A DNA stretch of 8,122 bases. Origin: Desulfamplus sp. GTDB taxonomy: Bacteria; Desulfobacterota; Desulfobacteria; Desulfobacterales; Desulfobacteraceae. Position 1 is the first letter of the stretch. Each line of letters opens with the position of its first letter. Made by a program: the position numbers and the translations under genes. This document shows positions 1 to 6,346 of this stretch, piece after piece. The notes under the pieces were generated by a model. It was not told the DNA's origin and ran no database searches. It was given only the letters and a program-made list of their open reading frames with translations. The stretch lies in NCBI GenBank assembly GCA_015231395.1, contig JADGBP010000089.1, positions 1 to 8,122 of the forward strand. Direction: 5' to 3'.

Positions 1-2
1 GT

Positions 3-38
3 GGGGTTATTGAAGTCATGACTTTATTGAAGATTTAA
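3..38 (+). CDS. Possible 3' end of an upstream gene (partial)
   Basis: One + strand frame is open from the window edge and ends in TAA at 36-38, reading GVIEVMTLLKI. The strong hairpin terminator begins about 20 bases later, as expected if a gene ends here. The other two forward frames stop at once, and the minus strand has no long frame through this stretch. Eleven residues are too few to identify a product, and the stretch could equally be intergenic. Confidence 0.25.
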   Translation, partial: GVIEVMTLLKI

Positions 39-56
39 GCTTATTAAAGTTGTGAG

Positions 57-103
57 GTCAAAAAAAAATCACCCGGTATTAATACCAGGTGATTTTTTTT
101 GAC
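57..103. terminator. Strong bidirectional intrinsic terminator
   Basis: The sequence is a near-perfect palindrome centred between 80 and 81. A8 plus TCACC (61-73) pairs with GGTGA plus T8 (88-100). The inner GGTATT/AATACC pairs perfectly, the only interruption being a C/A mismatch at 74/87. GTC at 57-59 and GAC at 101-103 extend the stem past a one-base bulge. The A-run on one side and T-run on the other make it usable in both directions. It can end a + strand gene to the left and act as a backup for the - strand barrel gene, whose stop is about 160 bp away. Confidence 0.9.
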
Positions 104-157
104 TTAAAAGTATCAGATATTTTCTAATTTGTCTCCCATCTTCATTTTCCGGTGTTC

Positions 158-183
158 AAAAAACGGGATTTAACTTCATCCGG
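158..183 (-). terminator. Weak candidate terminator of the barrel gene
   Basis: Read on the minus strand, CCGGAT (183-178) can pair with ATCCCG (169-164) across an 8-nt loop, with one C/C mismatch, and is followed by six T. A competing hairpin, TCCGG/CCGGA at 179-195, overlaps it. The stem is short, so the strong palindrome at 57-103 may be the real stop. Confidence 0.3.
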
Positions 184-262
184 TATTTATCCGGAATAAC
201 TCTTAATCTAACAAACACATTTCACATCTATCATACAATTTTCTAATTTCTGTTATTACTAT

Positions 263-1468
263 TTAGAATATTGTATAAATCATCTGAAAATAGAGCTGGC
301 TGTTAATTTCATCGTCCGGATTATCTCCCTGATCCTTATGGGTAAATTTAAGACCCGCTTTGGCATCAATGGTATTGGATAGATAAAAACGGAGACCAGT
401 ATCAATCATATTCAGATAAGTATCATCAGCGTCAGAATCTGATTCCCATATAACATCAAGTGTCCAGATGTTTTCCCAATCGATTTTGTCACTCATTTCA
501 TAGTTAAGAGCAAGCCCATTGGAGATTTTGTGAGCAGCATCACCAAACTCACCATCCACAAGAATTGTGGAATAGGTAACCCGATCAATCAACTGCCATT
601 TCAAGCCATAGGGTTTTGCATACTCATAATAGATTCCCATGCCAGGATCGTCATCTGCTCCTGAATAGTCGGAAATCAGATAATCCAACTGGATGCCTGC
701 TTCCCAGCCATGTTTACGCTGTAATACCCGCTCATCTGTAAGAATATCCTGAATTCTGATTATTCCAAGTGCACCAAGGCTCTCATTTCTTAATATACCA
801 GCCTCTTTCAAAACCACTTCCATATCTTCATACCAGTATTTTTCATACTCTCTGTTGCTGTAGCGGCTTTTATATTCAGACTCTTTGGCAATTACATCAG
901 CGAGTTTAAGATAAACCTCATCTGTCACATCGCCTGAAATAAGACCATATTTAGTAAGATCTTCAATGCAGCGTATTGCTTCCATCAGAGGCGTTGCATT
1001 GGTAATTCTGCCATAACCCAGACCAGCATAGATTTTAGCATATGGATCATTGTCTTTGGAACCTTCAAGATCCCGAATACCGAGATCTAATCCGCCATAC
1101 ACAAAAGGACCTGTGTAGTCACCAAGGTATTTTTTAACGGTAGTATCACCATCAATAATGATATTTTTTCGAGAGTCATCGTTTTCATTACCGCCTCTGC
1201 TGAAATCTGTCACTCCGTTGAGTGACACATCCCACTTAAGTGGCAGAGTGCTGTATTCCATCTCATACATCGCACTAATCATGCCATTGTAGCTGACCTG
1301 ATCCTGGTTTCCGTCATTCATATTAAAACTTACACCCAATTCTGCATCCTGATATTGATAGTTTGGATCAAGATAGTCTGTAAGCTCAATTGCAAGTGCT
1401 GAAACCGGCAACATTGTTACAAGACCAAACAACAGAATGTTCAATTTGGTTTTCAATTTAGTTTTCAT
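263..1468 (-). CDS. Outer-membrane beta-barrel protein with internal helical domain (uncharacterised)
   Basis: The 401-residue product starts with a classic Sec signal peptide: a Lys-rich N-region, a hydrophobic core and VSALA, with cleavage after about residue 26. The mature protein has many alternating polar/aromatic stretches typical of outer-membrane strands (for example about 58-72, 76-88, 120-134, 142-155, 288-304, 313-325, 351-364 and 388-401). It ends in QMIYTIF; a terminal Phe is the usual recognition signal for the BAM assembly machinery. Between strands ending near GLGYGRITN (150-157) and restarting at HGWEAGIQLDY (253-263) lies a helical, charged segment of about 95 residues (158-250), unusual inside a barrel. 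The polar DDD/NDD-rich loops are consistent with surface exposure. The start is supported by a purine-rich leader with AAAGGA five bases before the ATG. It is divergent from the channel gene. I do not recognise a named family; transport, adhesion or structural roles all remain open. Confidence 0.85.
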   Translation of the reverse strand: MKTKLKTKLNILLFGLVTMLPVSALAIELTDYLDPNYQYQDAELGVSFNMNDGNQDQVSYNGMISAMYEMEYSTLPLKWDVSLNGVTDFSRGGNENDDSRKNIIIDGDTTVKKYLGDYTGPFVYGGLDLGIRDLEGSKDNDPYAKIYAGLGYGRITNATPLMEAIRCIEDLTKYGLISGDVTDEVYLKLADVIAKESEYKSRYSNREYEKYWYEDMEVVLKEAGILRNESLGALGIIRIQDILTDERVLQRKHGWEAGIQLDYLISDYSGADDDPGMGIYYEYAKPYGLKWQLIDRVTYSTILVDGEFGDAAHKISNGLALNYEMSDKIDWENIWTLDVIWESDSDADDTYLNMIDTGLRFYLSNTIDAKAGLKFTHKDQGDNPDDEINSQLYFQMIYTIF

Positions 1469-1500
1469 TTTTTCCTTTCCCCTTTTTCCTTTTTCCTTGT
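1469..1500 (-). promoter_or_regulatory. Polypurine leader/RBS of the barrel gene
   Basis: The 29 transcript bases immediately upstream of the barrel ATG are entirely A and G, organised as repeated AAGGAAAA-like blocks on the minus strand. The last AAAGGA is spaced five bases from the start and is the likely Shine-Dalgarno. The repeated blocks give several alternative ribosome-binding registers and should keep the leader unstructured. Confidence 0.55.
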
Positions 1501-1509
1501 AGTATTAAA

Positions 1510-1538
1510 TTTGTAGAACACCGGAATTGTGACTACAA
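1510..1538 (-). promoter_or_regulatory. Candidate sigma70-type promoter of the barrel gene
   Basis: On the minus strand TTGTAG (1538-1533) is followed after exactly 17 bases by TACAAA (1515-1510), each matching its consensus box at four positions. It would start transcription near 1503, leaving a leader of about 35 nt made mostly of the polypurine tract. The match is moderate and unproven. Confidence 0.35.
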
Positions 1539-1545
1539 TTCTAAA

Positions 1546-1589
1546 ATACCGTACTGATATTGAGCTTGACTCACGTTACAGTATGGTAT
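1546..1589. promoter_or_regulatory. Interrupted dyad between divergent promoters (candidate operator)
   Basis: ATACCGTACTG (1546-1556) is the inverted complement of CAGTATGGTAT (1579-1589) at 10 of 11 positions, the exception being a G/T wobble. Inside lies a second small dyad, TGAG (1561-1564) with CTCA (1570-1573), nearly concentric with it. A direct repeat TCTAAAAT abuts both outer edges (1540-1547 and 1589-1596). It sits 7 bases from the proposed -35 of the barrel gene and 6 bases from that of the channel gene, where a shared activator or repressor would bind. The cognate regulator is not in the window. Confidence 0.5.
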
Positions 1590-1595
1590 CTAAAA

Positions 1596-1624
1596 TTGCC
1601 TTTTTATAGCCAATTAAATATAAC
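1596..1624 (+). promoter_or_regulatory. Candidate sigma70-type promoter of the channel gene
   Basis: TTGCCT (1596-1601) and TATAAC (1619-1624) are separated by exactly 17 bases. The -10 box matches consensus at five of six positions and the -35 at four. Transcription would start near 1631, giving a leader of about 87 nt. Within that leader, TTAACCACCAG (1675) and TTAATCACTGG (1696) form an imperfect direct repeat with a 21-bp period. Confidence 0.5.
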
Positions 1625-1717
1625 AAAGTCAAGCAAATAACGTTTTTTATAACAGCAGTCACCATTTTATAAAATTAACCACCAGACTTTAAAAGTTAAT
1701 CACTGGGCAGGAAATCT

Positions 1718-4700
1718 ATGAGGCAAATAAAAATGATTAAAAAAAGAACATCATCCAATCCACTCATTTATTTAAGTAATTTCCAGATACTTATTTCGCT
1801 TATTTTCGTTACAGCAATCATTATTACAGCCATTGTTAGCCTGAAAACCAATCCTGCATTTGCAAATGATAACAACATATTACCCCAAAGTGTAAGTGAA
1901 ACAAAAAAAATTTTGGAGCAGACCGCATTAATTGAAAAAACTCTGGAAATGGAAACCAAGGAAATTATAGCCCTGTCTGAATACCTTGAAGATATTAAAA
2001 GCAAAAAGACAGAGTTTGATTCAACCGTCAATGTATATAAAATGGAGTTGACTACATTTGGAAGTCAGTTGCATCTTCCAGATGTGGAGATCAAAATTAT
2101 TGAAAAAGCTTACATGAGCTCTCAAACGGCTATTAACAGGATTACTCAGGACATCTCAACTCTCAGAGAAAAGAGCGAACAGCTAAAACAGACTCAACAG
2201 TCATCCTATGACCAGAAGGCGAGTAATGATAAGTTCCTTATGGAACTTAAAGGTAATGTCAACCACATGGCAATAATTGAGCAAAGTGCATCTTCAGCTC
2301 AGACAAGCAATAGCAACCAGTCTTCAAATTCAGGCAAACAATCTGCCGTCAACCAGATTACTCAACAAAAACAGAATTCTAATCCAAAAACAACAAAAAG
2401 CCTTTCACCTGACCAACAGCCTGCTTTGGGAAAAAATGCAGATACTAAACAGATGACTGCTCAGGAACAAAAAACAGCCGAAGAGCAGAAAATATCACAA
2501 GAACAAAAAACGGCTGAAATGCAGAAAGCAGAAGAAGAGTTAAAAGCGGCTGAAACGCAGAAAGCAGAAGAAGAGTTGAAAGCGGCTGAAAAGCAAAAAG
2601 CAGAGGAGGAACAGAAAGCAGCCGAAAAGCAAAAAGCAGAGGAGGAACAGAAAATAGCTGTTGCTCAGTTGCATAATCGATTGAAATATCTGCAAACCGC
2701 CCTTACAAAAAAAATACTTCTTATGCAGTCAATCTATGCAATTATAAATGAGAGATTACCCCTTCTTGAAGATATACAAAAAAAATATAAAACTCTTGTA
2801 ACCGACCTTGAACTTCGTATCCGTGATGCAAAAAAAGCTGAGCTACTTACCAGAAAAACAAACCCTCTTACTCAGAATACATGGAAAAGCGTAGGAGATG
2901 ATATAAGGGAGTTTGCTGCCATTGCTGCATCAATCCTTGACAAAGAAGACTGGATAAACAGTTTCAGTTTTCTCTGGCTATCCGGCTTGCATAAACTGCT
3001 TTCATTTATTTTTGTTTTGCTCATCCTCTCTATTATTGCCATACGATTGAAAATATTTATAAAAAAGATGTGTGAATCATCATCTCATATTGAAAAACGA
3101 TATTGGAGCAAAATAGTTCTGGAGATTTTCGGAAAAAACCTGCTGCTTTCGGCGATAACTGCTTTTTTCTACCTTTGCATCAAATTCAAACTTTTTTTCA
3201 GCTACTCTATAATTGCCAATCTTGTTGTTGAAATCCTCCTGTTTTTGGTTTTTATTTTGTGGATGATACATTTTCTTGAGCAACTCCAGAAAAAATATCC
3301 TGCCACCCCATTAAAAGAGCTGATACTCTTTCACAAGGCATTAAATCTTGTGGCAATTATCTATATTCTGCTTGGAAGTGCCCTTAAAAGTGATAACAGC
3401 ATCATTATTGCATACCGACTTGTGTGTGAAATCCTCTTTTATGGCTGGCTTATCCACTTTCTTAAAAAAATTATGCCCGAAATTAAAAGTTATTGTGAGA
3501 AGCAGAGCACAAGCACAAAATTTCAAATGATATGCTATAAAAACAAGATAGCACCGACATTCTATAAAAATGGGGCACTTATGATAGCCATTGCAGGAAT
3601 TATTCTGGAGCTTCTGGGCTATGGCAAACTTGCCTTTTACTGGTACACATCATGGGGCAAAACCATGGTGGTTCTGATGTGGTCAGGTTTGATAATAGGA
3701 GCATCAGGTGAATGGATTCCCGGAGGTATTCACTCTGCCCAGCAACCAGATTCAACCCATGGTCACGTTCATGCCAAAAATACTTTTTCCATGCTCTGGC
3801 TCATCAAACAGATATCCTTTATAACACTATTTTTTCTTGTGAGCATAGCACTCATGCTCTCTTGGGCAAGCAGTGATTTTATCGTTCCAGGGCTTTACAC
3901 AATTGTGACCTACAAATTTATTGTGGGGTCGATGTCCTTCAGCATCTCAAGCATTGCACAGGCGGTCATGCTTCTTCTCATCACCCATTTTATTGCAAAA
4001 TCATGGCAGCATTTTTTTCAGAAAAACTTTCTTGGAGAGAGCGGTCTTGATCAGGGACTTCAGGAATCCATGACCACCATAACAGTTTACTCTATCTGGA
4101 TTTTTGGCATCTTTATTGCCCTTATTTCATTTGGCCTTAACACCACTACCCTGACAGTAGCATTTGGTGCTTTAAGTATTGGACTGGGTTTTGGTCTTCA
4201 AAATATCTTCAGCAATTTCATAAGTGGAATCATTCTGCTGTTTGAACGACCTATTCAGGTGGGAGATGATATTGAAGTGAATGGGACATGGGCAACGGTA
4301 AGAAAAACCAATGTAAGATCGACAGTTGTCCAAACCTACGATAATGCGACTATTATTATTCCCAACTCGGAGCTTATCAGCAACAGGGTAATTAACTGGA
4401 GTTTTAAGGATAAACGTCTGAGAAGAAAGATAAGTGTTGGTGTTGAATATGGAGCTGATATTGAACTTGTAAGAACAACCCTGCTTGAAATTGCCGGAAG
4501 AACCCCCAAGGTACTCAAGTATCCAGAAGCAGATGTTCTTTTTGAGGATTTTGGTGACAGTGCCCTGAAGTTCAGTCTAAGATTCTGGACATTTACCGAC
4601 TATTTCATGACTGTTGAAACTGATGTTAGATTTAGAATCAACAAAGTATTCAAGGAGAAGGGTATTGTAATAGCATTTCCCCAGCAAGATATTCATATAA

Positions 4701-4750
4701 AATCGCTGCCCAAGGATTTTATGGCATCACCAAAAGAGACGACCCTTTAA
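1718..4750 (+). CDS. MscK/MscM-type mechanosensitive ion channel (MscS superfamily)
   Basis: The product is a 1010-residue inner-membrane channel that would open under membrane tension to release solutes during osmotic downshock. An N-terminal hydrophobic segment (about 24-41) ends in PAFA-ND, a likely signal peptide cut near residue 49. A periplasmic arm follows: coiled coil about 57-190, a Gln/Ser/Asn-rich linker about 190-250, a TolA-like KAEEEQKAAEK repeat about 250-316, and more coiled coil to about 375. I count eleven hydrophobic segments between 424 and 842, with Lys/Arg-rich loops alternating as the positive-inside rule predicts. The last is the MscS pore helix (about 811-842, GALSIGLGFGLQNIFSNF), followed by the RPIQVGDDIEV beta-domain entry, YDNATIIIPNSELISNRVINW and a C-terminal alpha/beta vestibule to about 990. 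Size and topology match E. coli MscK and MscM (about 1100 residues). The RBS AGGA lies five bases before the ATG. Its 3' end faces the HD-GYP gene with a 69-bp gap and no visible terminator. Family assignment is firm; ion selectivity and gating cannot be read from sequence. Confidence 0.95.
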   Translation: MRQIKMIKKRTSSNPLIYLSNFQILISLIFVTAIIITAIVSLKTNPAFANDNNILPQSVSETKKILEQTALIEKTLEMETKEIIALSEYLEDIKSKKTEFDSTVNVYKMELTTFGSQLHLPDVEIKIIEKAYMSSQTAINRITQDISTLREKSEQLKQTQQSSYDQKASNDKFLMELKGNVNHMAIIEQSASSAQTSNSNQSSNSGKQSAVNQITQQKQNSNPKTTKSLSPDQQPALGKNADTKQMTAQEQKTAEEQKISQEQKTAEMQKAEEELKAAETQKAEEELKAAEKQKAEEEQKAAEKQKAEEEQKIAVAQLHNRLKYLQTALTKKILLMQSIYAIINERLPLLEDIQKKYKTLVTDLELRIRDAKKAELLTRKTNPLTQNTWKSVGDDIREFAAIAASILDKEDWINSFSFLWLSGLHKLLSFIFVLLILSIIAIRLKIFIKKMCESSSHIEKRYWSKIVLEIFGKNLLLSAITAFFYLCIKFKLFFSYSIIANLVVEILLFLVFILWMIHFLEQLQKKYPATPLKELILFHKALNLVAIIYILLGSALKSDNSIIIAYRLVCEILFYGWLIHFLKKIMPEIKSYCEKQSTSTKFQMICYKNKIAPTFYKNGALMIAIAGIILELLGYGKLAFYWYTSWGKTMVVLMWSGLIIGASGEWIPGGIHSAQQPDSTHGHVHAKNTFSMLWLIKQISFITLFFLVSIALMLSWASSDFIVPGLYTIVTYKFIVGSMSFSISSIAQAVMLLLITHFIAKSWQHFFQKNFLGESGLDQGLQESMTTITVYSIWIFGIFIALISFGLNTTTLTVAFGALSIGLGFGLQNIFSNFISGIILLFERPIQVGDDIEVNGTWATVRKTNVRSTVVQTYDNATIIIPNSELISNRVINWSFKDKRLRRKISVGVEYGADIELVRTTLLEIAGRTPKVLKYPEADVLFEDFGDSALKFSLRFWTFTDYFMTVETDVRFRINKVFKEKGIVIAFPQQDIHIKSLPKDFMASPKETTL
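2522..2665 (+). repeat. 36-bp tandem repeat x4 in the channel's periplasmic arm
   Basis: Residues 269-316 are four 12-residue units of the form QKAEEE(L/Q)KAAE(T/K), the last one degenerating to QKIAVA. Shorter hexad-like units (QEQKTA, EEQKIS) precede them from about residue 249. Ala/Glu/Lys/Gln composition predicts a long charged single helix or coiled coil, as in TolA. The third and fourth DNA units are nearly identical, suggesting recent duplication. Confidence 0.9.
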
Positions 4751-4809
4751 AAAGAGACAAGAGTAAAAAAGAGACGACCCTTTAAAAAGAGACAATGAGT
4801 AAAAAAGAG
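4732..4809 (+). repeat. 35-bp tandem duplication spanning the channel stop codon
   Basis: A unit beginning AAAAGAGACGACCCTTTAAA occurs at 4732-4764 and again at 4767-4800 with a 35-bp period; a third partial copy (AAAAGAG) starts at 4803. The first copy contains the last codons (KETTL) and the TAA of the channel gene, so the second copy is a downstream echo of the gene's 3' end. It fills most of the gap between the two convergent genes. Confidence 0.85.
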
Positions 4810-4819
4810 GCTATGGTTA

Positions 4820-6328
4820 CTATGGTGTTGCCTGAGGTTTGAGCCATGCAGGCAGAAGTTCATAGACTTCTAATGGAGTCTTGATGCTTCTTAAACTGTC
4901 TGCTTTAAGCTCATTTGCAACATTGTCATCTCCAAGGTCAATCGATGATGAAGCAGTTGCAGAGAGCGTATTCCCCTGTTTATCTGTAAAAGGAAGTACT
5001 AATGGACCTGTGCTCTCAAGAACATAAGCCATCTGACCGTTCTTGAGATAAATCACACTTCCGTTGGGATAAATTCCAATACTCTTCACAAAGGCATGGA
5101 GTATAAACTGGAGCATTTTGTCTTTTTTTGCGTATTTACGAAAAATATCAGTAACAACATTAATAGGATTGAATGCCTCTCTGTAACATCTTCTTGATGT
5201 CATGGCATCATACATATCAGCAAGTTTACATATTTTAACACTCAAGGGGATTTCATCAGGAAGAATACTCTCAGGATAACAATGCTGTTCTGAATCAAAC
5301 AGTCGAGCATGATGAAGCTGGACAATATTTTTAAGAACAGTATTTTTAAGTCCGTTTTTTTCAAGTATTTGAACCCCAAGACCATAGGAGTGTTTTTTTA
5401 TCATCTCAAATTCCATGAGTGTCAGTTGGTTTTTTTTATTTAGTACGCCCTCAGGAATAAGAACCTTGCCAATATCATGGAGAAAAAAACCTGTAGCAAT
5501 ATCTATTATCTCATCTCTTAGATAACAGACATAAGAACCTGATGTGATATTTCCTGTTATATTGCCCCTTGAATGCAAGAACTCGTCTCCATGAGATGCA
5601 GATGCATCAATATGTTTATTCACCATACTGCTGAAATTCATGTTAAACCGGTTGGTTATTGCCATGCCGATAGCACAGACATTTACCGAATGACTATAGA
5701 GGAACTCATCATACGTAAATATATCTTTAGTCAGGTATGAAAATGGATTTTCGGAAATAGTCAGAAATGAGACCAGTTTAGAAACATGATTTTCAACACC
5801 TGTATAATCAAATTCTCCTCCTGATTTTTTAATCTCATCAAATGTCTTTTTGACCTGCTGCTTTGCAAGTGTAAACTTATCAGTAGCAGCAGTTTTGATC
5901 TCCTCGATGGATTTAAGGCGTTTTTCAATTTCACCTGAAGGAGCCGGGATTTTGCTCTGTTTGATTCTATCTCTGGAAAGTTTTTCTTTAGAAACACTAT
6001 CTCTGGAGAGTCTTTCTTTAGAAATGCTATTTTGGGAGATATTTTCTTGTTTTGGGAAAGGCTCCTTAGATGCAGTTACGCCATCAACATCTATTTTAAG
6101 ATAATTTCCATCTTTATCCCATATTCCACCATAATTTTCAGGATTCAGGGGCAAGGTTCTTACACCTTGGCTTTTGATAATTTCAAGAGTTCTTACATTG
6201 CTTACAAGAGTATCCTTTTCAAGGAGAAGAACGCCCTTGGCATTGTAAACATCAATGCCGGTTTTAACTTTACCACCGGCAGCCACAATTGCGATCAGAT
6301 TATCAATACTTATCCTTGAACGAACCAT
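4820..6328 (-). CDS. HD-GYP-type domain protein with degenerate GYP signature
   Basis: The 502-residue product has no signal peptide or membrane segment and is probably cytosolic. Order: an N-terminal module (1-80) typical of this protein class; a charged linker (85-130) with a 10-residue duplication; helices (131-175); an HD-GYP-like domain (about 176-400); and a C-terminal tail starting GIYPNGSVIYLKNG, as commonly seen after HD-GYP domains. HD-GYP domains hydrolyse the second messenger cyclic di-GMP. Metal-site residues appear retained: H213, H284-D285 and K288 of HDIGK, H313, H339-H340 and D371 in ADMYDAMTS. The usual HHExxDGxGYP signature, however, reads HHARLFDSEQHCYP: Glu is replaced by Ala, Gly by Cys, and about three residues are added. 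H213 and HDIGK are also about 70 residues apart rather than about 35, implying an insertion near 233-268. The start is supported by AGGAGC upstream. The gene follows rsmA by 18 bp in the same operon. Activity on cyclic di-GMP is uncertain; a sensor or altered-substrate role is possible. Confidence 0.92.
   Translation of the reverse strand: MVRSRISIDNLIAIVAAGGKVKTGIDVYNAKGVLLLEKDTLVSNVRTLEIIKSQGVRTLPLNPENYGGIWDKDGNYLKIDVDGVTASKEPFPKQENISQNSISKERLSRDSVSKEKLSRDRIKQSKIPAPSGEIEKRLKSIEEIKTAATDKFTLAKQQVKKTFDEIKKSGGEFDYTGVENHVSKLVSFLTISENPFSYLTKDIFTYDEFLYSHSVNVCAIGMAITNRFNMNFSSMVNKHIDASASHGDEFLHSRGNITGNITSGSYVCYLRDEIIDIATGFFLHDIGKVLIPEGVLNKKNQLTLMEFEMIKKHSYGLGVQILEKNGLKNTVLKNIVQLHHARLFDSEQHCYPESILPDEIPLSVKICKLADMYDAMTSRRCYREAFNPINVVTDIFRKYAKKDKMLQFILHAFVKSIGIYPNGSVIYLKNGQMAYVLESTGPLVLPFTDKQGNTLSATASSSIDLGDDNVANELKADSLRSIKTPLEVYELLPAWLKPQATP
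5969..6028 (-). repeat. 30-bp tandem duplication in the HD-GYP linker
   Basis: Two adjacent 30-bp units (5969-5998 and 5999-6028) encode SISKERLSRD and SVSKEKLSRD, differing at a few bases. The preceding codons (ENISQN) look like a decayed third copy. The period is a multiple of three, so the frame is kept. It lies in the charged linker between the N-terminal module and the helices before the HD domain. Confidence 0.85.
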
Positions 6329-6346
6329 AATATTAATCAGCTCCTG

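Noticed and set aside
4795..4842. 15-codon + strand frame MSKKEAMVTMVLPEV after the channel gene
   Set aside because: Lies in the 35-bp repeat and antisense to the HD-GYP 3' end, with no convincing RBS.
5850..6319. Two + strand frames opposite the HD-GYP N-terminus
   Set aside because: Antisense to a well-supported coding region; low-complexity SLSLE peptide arises from the 30-bp repeat.
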